NCBI GenBank assembly: GCA_963930655.1
Contig: OZ005611.1
Coordinates: forward strand, 5,835,501 to 5,899,500
DNA: 64,000 bases
Reading direction: 5' to 3'
Source of the DNA: Myrica gale
Lineage: Eukaryota > Streptophyta > Magnoliopsida > Fagales > Myricaceae
Shown here: piece after piece, positions 18,395-30,900 of the stretch
Position numbering within the stretch: the first letter of the stretch is position 1
Layout of the letters: every line of letters starts with the position of its first letter
Position numbers and translations under genes: made by a program
The notes under the pieces: generated by a model
Told to the model about the DNA's origin: nothing
Database searches by the model: none
What the model saw: only the letters and a program-made list of their open reading frames with translations

Positions 18395-20899
18395 ATGATC
18401 AGGTTCTTTTGTTATAGAAATCTGTCTCCTTGTATCGAGTTTGCAACGCATTATAGAAAATGCAACCCTTGGGTATGCTTCCGACGACGTTATTTCTCAG
18501 CCCAAGTGGCGCAAGTGACTCAACAATGTACGGGTTTTGTAGACCGGCCGAGCTCAGAGTTCAATCCCCATGCATATGCCGCTATCCTTCAAGATTGTAT
18601 CCAAAACGGTGACCCCACTTCAGGGAAGGGCCTCCACTGTGACATTCTGAAAAGGGGTGGTTGTTTGGACTTATTCGGTTACAACGTTCTACTCAACATG
18701 TATGTGAAATTTGAATTGTTGAATGATGCTATTAATCTGTTCAACGAAATGGCTGTGAGAAATACAATCTCGTTTGTTACGTTAATTCAGGGATTCGCGC
18801 AGTCGTTGCGATTCAGTGAGGGTATCGAGTTGTTCATTAGGTTGCATAGAGAGGGTCACGAGCTTAACCCTTTCGTTTTTTCTGCGATTTTGAAGTTGCT
18901 GGTGAGTATGGGATGGGCTGAGCTAGGTTGGACCATTCATGCTTGTATTTGTAAGCTTGGTCTTGACTCTGGTGCATTTGTCGGGACCGCTCTTGTCGAC
19001 GCCTACTCTGTTTGTGGAGACGTTACTAGTGCTGGAGAGGTTTTTGGTGGAATTATTTGTAAGGATATGGTTTCGTGGAGTGGGATGGTGGCTTGTTATT
19101 CTGAGAATGATTGTTTTGAAGAGGCATTAGAGGCCTTTTTTCAAATGAGAATAATTGGGTTCAAGCCTAACAATTTTACTTTCGCTGGTGTGCTCAAGGC
19201 CTGTCTTGGACTTGAGGCCTTTAACGTGGGGAAGTGTGTTCATGGGTATGCATTGAAAACTCGCTATGAACAGGACCTTTACGTGGGTGTTGCCTTACTT
19301 GAACTGTACACCAAGTTTATGGCCATTAATGATGCTCAGCTAGCATTTGAGGAGATCCCTAAAAAAGATGTGATTCCTTGGAGTTTCATGATTGCTCGTT
19401 ATGCGCAAAGTGGTCGGAGCAAAGAAGCTTTGGACATATTTTGTCGAATGAGGCAAGCCTTTATCATTCCTAACCAGTTTACGTTTGCTAGTGTGCTGCA
19501 AGCTTGTGCAACTATGGAAAGTTTAGGTTTGGGGAAGCAAATCCATTCCCACTTACTCAAAGTTGGTCTCCGCTCAGATTTGTTTGTTTCCAATGCCCTC
19601 ACGGATGTCTATGCTAAATGTGGAAGAATGGAGAACGCTAAGGATCTGTTTTTGGAATCACTGAATCGAAATGATGTGACTTGGAACACTCTGATTGTTG
19701 GCTATGTCCGGGCAGGTGATGGGGAGATGGCATTGAAGTTATTTCTAAATATGCTTGAATACCAAGTGCAGGCAACGGAAGTGACTTACTCTAGTGTACT
19801 TCGTGCTTCTGCTAGTCTAGCAGCCATGGATACAGGAGCTCAAGTTCATTCCTTGACCGTCAAAACCAGATATGACAGGGATATTGTTGTTGGAAATTCT
19901 TTGATAGATATGTATGCCAAGTGTGGCAGCATTAACGATGCCCGTTTGGTATTTGACATGTTGAACGAGCGTGACGAAGTTTCTTGGAATGCTATGATCT
20001 CAGGATATTCTACACATGGCTTGGGTAGGGAGGCTCTCAAAGTTTTTGAAATGATGCAGAAAACAAAGTGTAAACCCAACAAGTTAACTTTTGTTGGCGT
20101 TCTATCAGCATGTAGCAATGCAGGGCTGTTAGATCAGGGACAAGCTTATTTTAATTCTATGGTCCAGGATTATAGCATTGAGCCATGTGCTGAGCACTAT
20201 AGTTGTATGGTCTGGCTTCTGGGCAGATCAGGTCATCTTGATAAGTCTGTCAAGTTGATTGAGCAAATGCCGTTTGAGCCTAGTGTTATGGTATGGCGTG
20301 CTTTGCTTGCAGCTTGTGTTATCCGTAATGATATCGAGCTTGGAAGAATTTCTGCACAGCGTGTGCTTGAGATGGAGCCGGAAGATGAGGCAACCCATGT
20401 GTTATTATCAAATATGTATGCTACTGCAAAGAGGTGGGAAAACATGGCTTCTGTTAGGAAAAACATGAAAAGGAGAGGAGTAAAGAAGGAACCAGGATTA
20501 AGTTGGATTGAGAACCAGGGAGTAGTTCATTACTTCACTGTTGGAGATACTTCACATCCTGACATGAAACTGATTACTGGGATGCTGGAATCATTGAAGA
20601 TGAAAAGCAGGAAGGCAGGGTATGTTCCTAATCATACTGCAGTTTTGGTTGATGTGGCTGATAATGAGAAGGACCGCCTCTTGTGGTTACACAGTGAAAG
20701 ATTAGCTCTTGCTTATGCTCTAATTAAAATGCCATCTGGAGGACCTATTCGTATCATTAAAAATCTTCGGATATGCGTGGATTGTCATGCTGCGATCAAG
20801 TTAATCTCAAAGTGGGTTCCACGAGATATTATTATCCGAGATACGAATCGGTACCATCACTTTCGGGATGGGACTTGCTCTTGTGGTGATTATTGGTGA
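18395..20899 (+). CDS. PPR protein of the PLS-DYW class, At5g13230-like
   Basis: This intronless 834-aa frame starts at the first in-frame ATG (18395); the frame is open further upstream but without ATG. The N-terminus is rich in Arg and aromatic residues (FFCYRN, FRRRYFSA), as expected for an organelle presequence. Repeats run from about residue 60 to 640, with typical motifs such as GYNVLLNMYVK, DMVSWSGMVACYS and NSLIDMYAKCG. An E/E+ region follows and a DYW domain ends the protein. The DYW domain keeps the deaminase signature: HSE near 20690, CVDCH near 20775 and terminal CGDYW. DYW proteins select cytidines in organelle RNA for C-to-U editing. The protein resembles Arabidopsis At5g13230 from memory (FNPHAYAAILQDCI); the target site is unknown. 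Its 5' end is duplicated at 7945-8560. Confidence 0.93.
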   Translation: MIRFFCYRNLSPCIEFATHYRKCNPWVCFRRRYFSAQVAQVTQQCTGFVDRPSSEFNPHAYAAILQDCIQNGDPTSGKGLHCDILKRGGCLDLFGYNVLLNMYVKFELLNDAINLFNEMAVRNTISFVTLIQGFAQSLRFSEGIELFIRLHREGHELNPFVFSAILKLLVSMGWAELGWTIHACICKLGLDSGAFVGTALVDAYSVCGDVTSAGEVFGGIICKDMVSWSGMVACYSENDCFEEALEAFFQMRIIGFKPNNFTFAGVLKACLGLEAFNVGKCVHGYALKTRYEQDLYVGVALLELYTKFMAINDAQLAFEEIPKKDVIPWSFMIARYAQSGRSKEALDIFCRMRQAFIIPNQFTFASVLQACATMESLGLGKQIHSHLLKVGLRSDLFVSNALTDVYAKCGRMENAKDLFLESLNRNDVTWNTLIVGYVRAGDGEMALKLFLNMLEYQVQATEVTYSSVLRASASLAAMDTGAQVHSLTVKTRYDRDIVVGNSLIDMYAKCGSINDARLVFDMLNERDEVSWNAMISGYSTHGLGREALKVFEMMQKTKCKPNKLTFVGVLSACSNAGLLDQGQAYFNSMVQDYSIEPCAEHYSCMVWLLGRSGHLDKSVKLIEQMPFEPSVMVWRALLAACVIRNDIELGRISAQRVLEMEPEDEATHVLLSNMYATAKRWENMASVRKNMKRRGVKKEPGLSWIENQGVVHYFTVGDTSHPDMKLITGMLESLKMKSRKAGYVPNHTAVLVDVADNEKDRLLWLHSERLALAYALIKMPSGGPIRIIKNLRICVDCHAAIKLISKWVPRDIIIRDTNRYHHFRDGTCSCGDYW

Positions 20900-23800
20900 T
20901 TCATGATCCCAAACAACTTTGGTGGGCTAAGGTTTCCATTTCTTCATGGAAGTTAATGATCACAGAGGTTCAGTTATAAGAAGCTGAGAGGAACCTGCGG
21001 GCTTGCGGTTCTTCATCCTTTAGCATGTAGAATAACAGCGCTGCTCAGTGGCGGACCTTGGACTCTTCTGTAATCGGGTCAACGGACCGACACTATAATT
21101 ATTATGTCTGTATTATGGTAGTCTTTTAGAAACAAGCAATGGAATTTTGTCTCCCTTGTTATGCCACACAATAGATATTCTTTAAAGTTAGGAAATTATG
21201 AACCAAACCTAGAAAGTTTGGGAAGTTTGATTGGGAAAATTGTCCTCACTCAGCCTTAAGTGGGTTCACCCATTGTATTGGGGACAACCAATTCATCACT
21301 AATGGTGCAGGTACACTGGTACACTCAGCATTTGATTACTAATGATTCATATGTTGCATGTGGTCTATTTTTTATTTTTCCTGTGGTCAATTTTTCTTCG
21401 AATTTTGCAGCTTCACGTGTGAAATATCACTGGCTCTTGTGTCTATTTTTACGAAGAGTGCGCAAACAATGGATGCCAGAACCTGATTCCTGGGCTATGT
21501 TGAAGACTTAGGTCAGTATTTCTTCTGCAGCCGTGGTGTCCAACATGGTGAATGAGTCAGAACTCCATCTAACCATATTTACCACACAAGGTGCGATTAG
21601 AGTCATTTGCGCCCTAAAGTTGTTTCTGGTCACTTTTGTGCTAGTTTTTGGTAGATTTTTGTATGGTTCCTAATAAGACCTTTGACTGTGTGATAAAATA
21701 TTCTACTTAAATATGCATGGCCGGTTCTCCATCACTAATTTAGTTCTCCCTTTAGAAGAATCCGGATTTAAGATCTGTCAGAGCTTTGTTCTCCTCCCCC
21801 CCTCCCCCAACAACTCCCCTCCTTTCTTTTTTCTCAAGACTATCTCTACTACTGTTCCTCAAGATTCCATATATTCTATCCCAGCTGGTCCAGATGAGTG
21901 CGGGATTGCTTGACGTTCCTTTCTGGTAGTATTTGCTTCTGCTACTTTAAGAAAACCCATTAAATGTGACTGATCTAGAAGTCTGCAAAAATTTATGGAA
22001 TTCATAGACATTTTTGCTTTTGAGATCTTATTATGATTGCTTAGATTGCTAGTTTTACTATGGTACAAAACTGCAGAAATCCATTGTATACATGGCTGTA
22101 GATTACTTGTTTATAAGTCTGTTCTTCTCCTACATCATTCCTTGGGTTGATCTTCCTTACTGGATGTAGTAATTGGATGAATTGACTTGTAGACATGAAA
22201 ACATTATATATATTCATATATGTGTATATGTGAGTTTGTGTATGTGTCTACACCCTACATATCCATGTTCTTTTATCTGATTAAGTAATCATATCAATGT
22301 TTAATAATGCCAAGAAAAACTGAAAGACCTATCCTAGATATTGGGATGTCTACTTCTGTGAGAAGAATACAAAGAAAGATGACTATGATTGGATGCATGT
22401 AAATGCTAGACTGGTTGCACAAACATGCATTTTAATTGTTTCTCCAGGATGCATTATATTTAAATAGATGACAACAGAAAGGAAATATCAGCAAATATTT
22501 TTGCTCTGCATTTGTCACAGTTCAATTTTGCAATAGTTGCTGTCATCTCGCATTTACCCATCCAATTCAGATTTCTAAACTCATTGACCTTTTGACTTCT
22601 AAGGCATCTTCTGATCTAGTAAAATATATTGTAAGTGGTAGTGGATTGAAAAAATTACTTGTTGGAAAGATAACAGGTTTTTAGAATCCTAATCTCTCCT
22701 TTGTGGCATGGCCAGGACTAAAAGGGAGGGTTAGCATTTTTACCATAGATTTTAGTGCTGGGATGGTTCGCCTTTTGGACAAAGAATTGGAAATTTCTAT
22801 TGAAAATAGAGCACCCATATCACGGCTAACTTCGGATGTTAAGAGCCACCCATATTAACTATATATGTTACTACTGTGAATTTACCCCATCACTCGTCTC
22901 ATGTAAGTGCTGGTTTTCATTGGGAATTAGACTATGATACAAGTGGTGGTGGCAATATTTAGTTATCAGCCATATTGGATTCCCCATATTTCCTTTCAGG
23001 GATTGTATTGAAATTTGATGCTACTGCTCTGTTATCTGGATGCATAAGCGTAAATTTGATGTCTGGTCATTTCTTTCTTCATGGTAAATATTCTTCATTG
23101 CAGTCAGGATCTCCTTTTCTGCTGCAGATGTAATATGCTTTTTCTTTGCTATTAGAACAAATTGGATCTTGAATTCTCTCACAACCATGTGTAGTGTATT
23201 TATTAGAATGTCAGCGTTCAGAAAGCAACAGTTGATGTTACCGAACATAGTGGTTAGTTTTGTAAGGTTAAGCTGTAAGCACAATTGACAACCAAATACA
23301 AAGTTCTCTTTTTAGTCTGTACTTGCCACTATCACCTGGGCTATGAAACCATTTTATAAACCATCTGACTTCACTGCAACTTTCTCCCCATAAGAATAAC
23401 TTTCATGTTCTAATCTACCCATTGACGAAGGATTTTTTTTCTGTCACTTCAAAGAGATTCGTGGTTTATATTTTCCTCAAATCAAGTAATAGCAAGCTAT
23501 AAAATATCTAAACAGCTAAATGCTTGTTTTCCAGGACTGTTTCTGGTAAAAGTAGGAAACCATCCTTGTCAGAGACTTGACGAAGATACTCATGCTTACT
23601 TCCAAAGCTAGCAGGAACAATCTACTAAGACTGGAATTTGTGGAGAAAATTATTTGTCCCTACCAAAATAAAAAGAGAACGTAGATATCATTCATCTCCT
23701 TTCCCTCAAAATTGCAGTTTTTTTTCTATTAGTGAGTCAAGTCACTCCCTACAAATCTTAGGTAATTGTACTTGCGGCATGCTGCAAATGTTCTGCCATT

Positions 23801-25408
23801 TTGCTATTGGATATTTCAGTCTGGCCTAATCTCCATTTGACAATTCTTTTGCTTGAATTGGGATGTTTTCCCCTGTAGCTTCCTTTATCGCCTATTAATT
23901 CTTCATGTTCTGTCAGAGCTCTGACTGCAAACAAAAGCCCTGTTTTCTTTCTTCCCTTTACAAAGCAGTCAAAAAATTTGTAATTAGTATACTAATTATA
24001 TACATTTTTGTTTCAGGTTACTGATAATGACTGGTGTGCGTACTTGTTTTCACTGTGAATGTGGAAAAGTCATGACTCATGGCAATCAGAAACAGGGGTT
24101 GATACATCATTAGCAGGAGGTCAGCTGCAGAACCAGAAAAAAAATATTCTCGAAGGTAGCTCTGGCTAAAAACTATAACTGGTCACTGTTACGAGTGATC
24201 TGGGCTGTTTGATTCCTACGAATTCAAGTCTCTGTATGGTTTTAGCATGGAACTTCTCACAGGAGAGGAGGATGTGTAACAGAAGGCTAAAGATATTCTT
24301 TTCTTGCAATCGCTTGCTAATTCAGTTCCGTTACTAGATTTGGATTTGTGTTTTGTTGAGCTTCTTCTGGATGTGAACGACTTTATTTTTGAAGTCACAT
24401 AGACAAGCTGAAACGATATTATCCTCATTGTAACACAAAGGAGATAATGCTTGGGTGTTATGTCTTATTTAATGACTTCCTTCTCTTTGAAGCGAATGGA
24501 GTAAGAATGAAAGCATGATGTAAATTCACCTATTGGCCGGAGATCAAACAAGTGCTATTTTTGGGCAATCAACCTACTGATCATACAGACTGAGTTTCGA
24601 GCTATCACCGGGGAATGCCATCCTGTTCATCATTTTAGTGGACGATGTTGGTAAATTGTAACCTATGGAGAAAGTATCCATTTTTCTGTTTTCCTTCTTG
24701 CCAACCGCCTACCTTTGGTCAAGCTCTGGTTCTGGTTAAGCTGTTTGTTCTCTTGGTTAAGCCCGTCATTCCTTATGGATGACAGCCAATTTGGTTCAAA
24801 TTAAGGAGGGACATAAAAAAGCACTCTCAATTTTAGACAGATATGGTGTTGATATGATCTTGATCCTACTCATTTCAGGGTTGATTATGTTGGAAAAGTG
24901 TAGGACTTTTTTGTTGTTGTTAGAACTACTTATTTTAACCGGGCCATATGTGGACCACATTTGACAAGTGTAATTAGACTTTGAACTTAAGAGCCATAAT
25001 ATAAATTTTAGACTTAATCGGCTTAATTAAAATTGTTATTTATTTTAATTCTTTAATGAGAGGAGACATATATCTTTTGAATCGTAATCATTTAAGATGA
25101 GTATTGAGATCTTGGAGAAAAGAGTACCAATATTGCTTGACAAATTTTATTTTATTATTCATGCATACAAAAAATACTCTCTCTCGGATGATTGACTCTG
25201 TTAATTATAAATTTTCAGATCGTATCAATGAATCGCATGAATTGGAGTAAGTTCCATCCATTTTTGTTCTTATAATTTTTTTTTCTATATCTCTAAGCGT
25301 GTTGGAATTTCTAACTGCAGCTGACATATATGCTACCTTGCCAAAGGACTACTGGTGGGCTCCTCTACTGCTGTCTCTGCTGTCCCCCGTCAAGATCTGG
25401 GATATGTT
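20900..25408. other. Intergenic or transcribed 3' region of the PPR gene
   Basis: No protein gene is recognised over 4.5 kb. Base composition is less AT-rich than the flanks and several GT-AG-like pairs occur, so some may be long 3' UTR or non-coding exons. CAGTGGCGGA at about 21044 matches the hAT terminus seen at 27081 and may be another decayed end. Short frames here (up to about 87 codons) lack any motif. Confidence 0.4.
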
Positions 25409-25702
25409 CGGTTTGAGTAAAAATGTAAGATTTTAAAGAAGTTGTGAATATTTATGTTGAATAGTATTTTATTGGTGTTTGTGTAAAGTGGAGAGATAAA
25501 TGATTTGATGTAATTGTTTAATAAAAAAATATAGAGTTATGAGAAAAAGTATAGAGAGAAAATTTATGTTGAATAAAAAAGTAAAAAGTTGTTGGAGATT
25601 GTGTAAAATGTATTGGTGTTTGTGTTTGAATTCTGAATATGTTTGGTGATAGTTTTGTGAATGTATTTGAATCCTGAAAAAATTTAGGAAACGAACATAA
25701 CC
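25409..25702. mobile_element. MITE-like element, family M1, copy 2
   Basis: About 290 bp, the best preserved copy. Ends read GGGATATGTTCGGTTTGA and, inverted, GGGTTATGTTCGTTTCC. The interior contains TTGTGAATATTTATGTTGAA and GTGTTTGTGTTTGAATTCTG. It is closely related to 10646-10945 and 26258-26572. Confidence 0.65.
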
Positions 25703-27080
25703 CTGATTCTTGGTTCTCAGAAATAATTCGACGCTGTTGTAACCTGCTATCCATCTGCATATGACACAATCCATGACCAATAATTTATTGTGGCCCCATT
25801 TGTTTTCGACGTTCTTTCCTCAGGACAGAATTTGAGGCAGAAAAAAAAAATTAAGAGTGTTTTGTCCTTTCATCTCAAGTTTCCGGAGAATATAAACAAC
25901 TCAAACCTTGGATTAAGCTTGTAAAAAGTTGCAATCAAATGGTAGAAAAGAGAGAGACCCTAATGTCGGCCAGATGAATCAGACATACAGCCGCCCCGAA
26001 AGACAATAAAAGCCTATCAAGTACTATCATGACGGAGCCGCACTGCCCTCAAGCATTTTTTTTCTTCTAAATCCCTCGTAGCGATTTGCTTATGCGTGGT
26101 GTCTCAATAGAAATTATGGTAATTTTCAAACTGTAGATGGTACGAATAATTGTTAAATTTGAAAAATTTCTCCTCCTTCCTCGATCTCTCTCCCAAATAA
26201 TCAAGAGAATATATATATATATATATTTCAAGTACTCAAAGAGACTTTGAAACCCGGGACATGTTCGTGTTGTAAAAAACTATAGGAATCTAGTAGAATT
26301 GTGAATATTTATGTGAAATTGTGTTTTATATGTGTTTGTGTAAAGGACAGAGAGAGATGATTTGATGTAATTTTTTAATAAAAAAATATTGGAATTAGGT
26401 GAAAAAGTATAGAGAGAAAATTTGTTATAATTTTTTTTTTGAAAATGTATTGAAGTTTGTGTAAATTTTTTTTAAAGATTGTATTAAATGTATTGGTGTT
26501 TGTGTTTGAATTCTTTAGATGTTAGGTGATAGTTTTGTAAATGAATTTGAATCCTAAAAAAAACTTGAAAATGAACGACGTTAACCAGGTTCAAGGTACG
26601 ATAGCCTTCAAACCGGCTAATCCTTTTGTAAAAGACCTTCACCATAGTTTCTGTGATAAAGAGCTATACTAACGCATCACTAAGATTTGCCTGTGAAATC
26701 TTAACCCTCAGTAGCAATTGTGCATCAACGTCGCATTTCATCCATCGAAAGCTTTATAAAAAGATTAAGTTTGCTTGAATTCATGAGATGAACTGAGACT
26801 GAAGAAATTAGCAAGCGGAGTCCTAGTCAACCCATGAATACATTTAATTTTGACAACGTAGGTCATAGAGCAAAATGATTATTTGTTTTCTTTTTGTTGA
26901 TTCTCATTTACTTTGCATAATTTATAAGCCATTCGGAAAGGGTTTTTTTCTCATTGGATTTCTAAAACTCAACCCACTATTAAGTACATTATTATTGTAT
27001 TATAAGAGTAGTAGCCCAATTAATTTGGAAGTCTGAAAAAGGACACCCAAGAACAGGCGTGGGAACTGGAGATATGTAGA
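25703..27080. other. Intergenic with a third M1 MITE
   Basis: No gene is seen. A third member of the M1 family lies at about 26258-26572 (GGGACATGTTCG at the left end), more diverged and with extra T-rich insertions. A short AT microsatellite lies at about 26211-26226. Confidence 0.5.
26258..26572. mobile_element. MITE-like element, family M1, copy 3
   Basis: Shares the blocks GTGAATATTTATGT, ATGATTTGATGTAATT and GTGTTTGTGTTTGAATTCT with copies 1 and 2. The left end GGGACATGTTCGTGTTG fits the family; the right end is degraded. Confidence 0.55.
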
Positions 27081-27930
27081 CAGTGGCGGAACCAGGAGTC
27101 AATCTGAAGGGGGGCCAACTCTTAAGAAAAAATGATAGAATTTTTTTTACTACATAAATGTAAAAAAAAATGTCTTAGAATTAAAATATTGAAAATTAAA
27201 GACTACAAATATATTATATTGAAATATATGTACCATACTATTTGCTGAGACTATTAAGTACGCCAACATGACTCTGAAATACCTTTTTTCCAATTTTCCT
27301 TTTTCCAACTGCTAAATCCTATAGATTACACACATCTCCCTCAGATCTTGATAATTTACTTTGCCTAAATAAATAACATTACAAGAAATACGCCGCATCC
27401 TCTGATACTATATTTCAACCATTCATACTCTTTGAACCATGACTTCAAAAAGCCCTCATTAGTTTTTCATATTGCTTTTTGAGAAAATTATACAAAATGG
27501 TTGACAATAACCTTTTTATCAAATACTCCCTATCCGCTTAATCTCTAATCTTAACATCATATTCTTTAATTGGTTTACGTAACCTGAGTCATCAACAATA
27601 TCATCCAAACTAAATAAAATACGAGTTCTTTTGGAACTAGTAGTTGTCTCGGAAGTAACAGCTATATTAGAAGTATTAGACAACTCCGCTGATTTTTTCA
27701 TCAAAAACTTATTCATTATCTAAACAAAATAAAACAAAATTCATCAATATAATTTCACAACTTAATCGTAATATTCAAAATTTCAATATAATTTTAAAAC
27801 GGTATATTAATAACATATCAAGTAGTGTCTTTACCAATTACAAGTTGAAGTTATACAAGAGACATATTAGCTTTTAAAAAAAAATTAACTAGATGCAGGG
27901 CCCCGGTTGGACCCCCTGCATCCGCCACTG
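27081..27930 (-). mobile_element. hAT-superfamily transposon, non-autonomous, 850 bp
   Basis: Terminal inverted repeats start CAGTGGCGGA at both ends. They are flanked by a perfect 8-bp target duplication TATGTAGA (27073-27080 and 27931-27938), diagnostic of hAT elements. Only a 65-codon frame remains (27519-27716, minus strand, MNKFLMKKSAELSNTSN), resembling the extreme N-terminus of hAT transposases with a TTF/ZMYM-like layout. No catalytic or dimerisation region is present, so it would need a transposase in trans. Confidence 0.85.
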
Positions 27931-27938
27931 TATGTAGA

Positions 27939-30900
27939 TCGAATCTAACAGCTTTCAAAACCAATAGAAGTCTTAAAGAGTAAGCAACTGATCGCTTTGG
28001 TCCATCTTTTGTCTAAACTAAAATAAAATAAAATAAAAGAACCACATTCTTAATGTACGTGAATGGCCAAACATTCTGCCACCTATATGTTTTAGCGTCG
28101 GTCCAAGGATGAAGAGATGCAAATCTGCAAACAAAGCCTATTTGGAGATAATACATAACATTTGCCAATAGAAAAAGCAAAACAAGAGTTTTCAACCCCT
28201 ACAACAAAATGCACAAAATAATCATTAATTATCTGAACGCAGCTTTGCTCATTCCACTCTCTCTCTCTCTCATACGTTTACACGTGGTCTTATCTGTGCC
28301 TCACTGCCTCGCCTAAAAGCATAAACAGAACAGAAAAAAAATTAGAGGAAGAAGAAAATAGTTTACACATGGTGTGGTGTGTTGGTCCAGTTGACCTTAC
28401 CAAAGAAAAGACATCCTGTCAAGATCTTAGCAGTCGCATTACAAGACGATACAAAAGCAAATTATCTTACGAGTTGAGACTGTTGAGTGGAGGAGCCAAT
28501 TGAGGCATTGGCATTGGCAACATACACGTTCTCCTATATATATATATATATATATTTATTTATTCTATAATCGATTAATCAAACGTCGACGTGACTCAAC
28601 CATGACAATTCCATTGAGGTTTTAAGTCGGGAAAAGAAAACAAAAAAAAATATAAGTTTATAAAATTATACCCCATCTCTTTTGTCAAACAGAAAACAGG
28701 GACCCATATTGAAGGAGATTTTCGAGAAAGAAACAGAAACCAGTATCATCGTAGAATATTAGTGCAATTAAAAAAGGTATAAGGTACTGGATGGAAATCT
28801 TAATTTAAGTTCTACAATTCAAAAGAATTCAAAACGGGGATCGAACCCTTTAAGGGTATGTTTTAATATTTGCGAAATTGTACACCATGTGGATTAGTAA
28901 AAGAAGATAATGATGGAGGTAATAGAAAATTTTAGACACGGGGGAGTACGTGATGGGAAGGGCCCACAGGAGAGGTCCATAAAGTCCGGCTTTGCACGCG
29001 CAGTCAGGGAAGTGGGGCATTGACGAGGCCCACAGCACGTCCATGCAAAGCGTGGAATTTTATGGCCATCCCTTGTCGGGAATTTCGAGGGGGCTTTTTA
29101 CGCCGTTGCATCGTGAGCCATGGACGGATTACAGATGATCGCCTGGCGCCGCTTTCTCTATCATGCGCATTGGGCGCGCTATGTCGTCCTGCCTCATCAT
29201 TGTTCCTCAAGCTTGGAAATCAGCGCGTCTCCACGCTTTCGAGGCCGGGCATCATTTACACAGTACTAGTACTGTAGCTGTAGGGGCTCAAACCCATACT
29301 CTCTGGGACAGATTGTTCTGTGCATTATGCTGTCTTTTGTATGGTTTCTGTAAACGTAGTAGGGACGCACCGGATCTGCATTTTTACAGAAAATCAGTAA
29401 GGATGTTTTGTTAAGTTGGTTATAATTGGTCTAAAACAATCATGGTTGGAATATTATAGACGCCTAGATATTCACTTACCCAAAAAAGGATGGCTATGGA
29501 GGGCGGCTAAGGGACGGGCATGAAGATTGAGTGCATGTTGGTATAATGATACGTATAGATAAAAGATAATGTAGGTATAATTATACGTAAACAAACGAAA
29601 TGGATAGGGCATAATGATCACCTTAGGGCGGCTAGAGCCCCTTTTACAACTTAGGAAGCTCACCCTTTTGTTCATATTTTATGTCTGATACAGAAGTCGT
29701 GGGATATGTGTAGCCTTGGCTAAATGCTCATGACCCCTTTCATCAGGCGAAAGAATATCCTAGACTCCTAGTTGGGTGTGAACCGTCATAATGACCGCCT
29801 TAAAAGGGATCATGGACAAATAGGAGTCATGAAACCCAATGATGTAGGGGTAATTGGTGTGGTACGTACTTAATTACTTTCTACTCGTTGTGAAGCTAGG
29901 GTGGATATATATACGCTCTAGATTGGCTGGTACATACTAGCTATTTGGTGGCTCACAAGGGGAGGGCTGCATGATTGGGCAACTAACTTATATTTAATGT
30001 AATTTATAATGCATATTGGTCATATGTATTATTTGTGTGCATATATATATATATATAGTTAGCACGTATTCTGCCTATTCAATATATTACTCTCTCTCTG
30101 TGGTTAATTTAAAGCTATCTCATTTTGATATGGTTCTGTCTCTAGAAAATCACCGCTCGAGTTTGTGTAATAATAATTGATATTATGGGTAATCATCAAT
30201 TTATAACTTGAGTGAGCGTCCAGGAAAGATGCATGCTGCGCTACCAGAAAAGAAAACCATCATACATAACGAGTGATATGAATAGGACAAAAGGCGACTT
30301 GACATTCAAAACTGGATTTAGTATTTTTCATTTCAGTTGTTTATTTTTTGCAAAAAATAGGTGCTAAGTGTATGAAGCTTTTAAAAATTGACACACTTGT
30401 TTGTTTAATTTGGTATTATCTTTATGTCGACTGTACTCATATTTTGGGTCTACTAGGATAGTTTCTAATATTTATGTTTTCTACTTATATTAATATTTTT
30501 GGAACAGAAGCAATTAATATATATTTTGTGAACTAATGGATATATCAACAATAGTAGTTGGATTTGAATATGGTTCAGTTGACTTATGGTTAGTGTAAGA
30601 TATTCAAAAAATCTCTTCCATTAATATGATCTAGAGCTAGTAATGGACACAGAGATTTTAATTATAGATCAGTACCAAGATTAGTTTAAATCCAATATTC
30701 AAACTTAGCCCCACAGATCATAGCCATAGAGATAATATCATGATGCCAACCGGATTAATCATAATATTATAGTGTTTCTATTATAATAATTCTGAAAGGA
30801 ATTAAATACTAAGACAGGAAATAAACACCAATTACATTAACAAATTTTGATGTGAATCTTAGACAATCTGAAAAATGCTTGGAAGGTTTGTAGATAAAAC

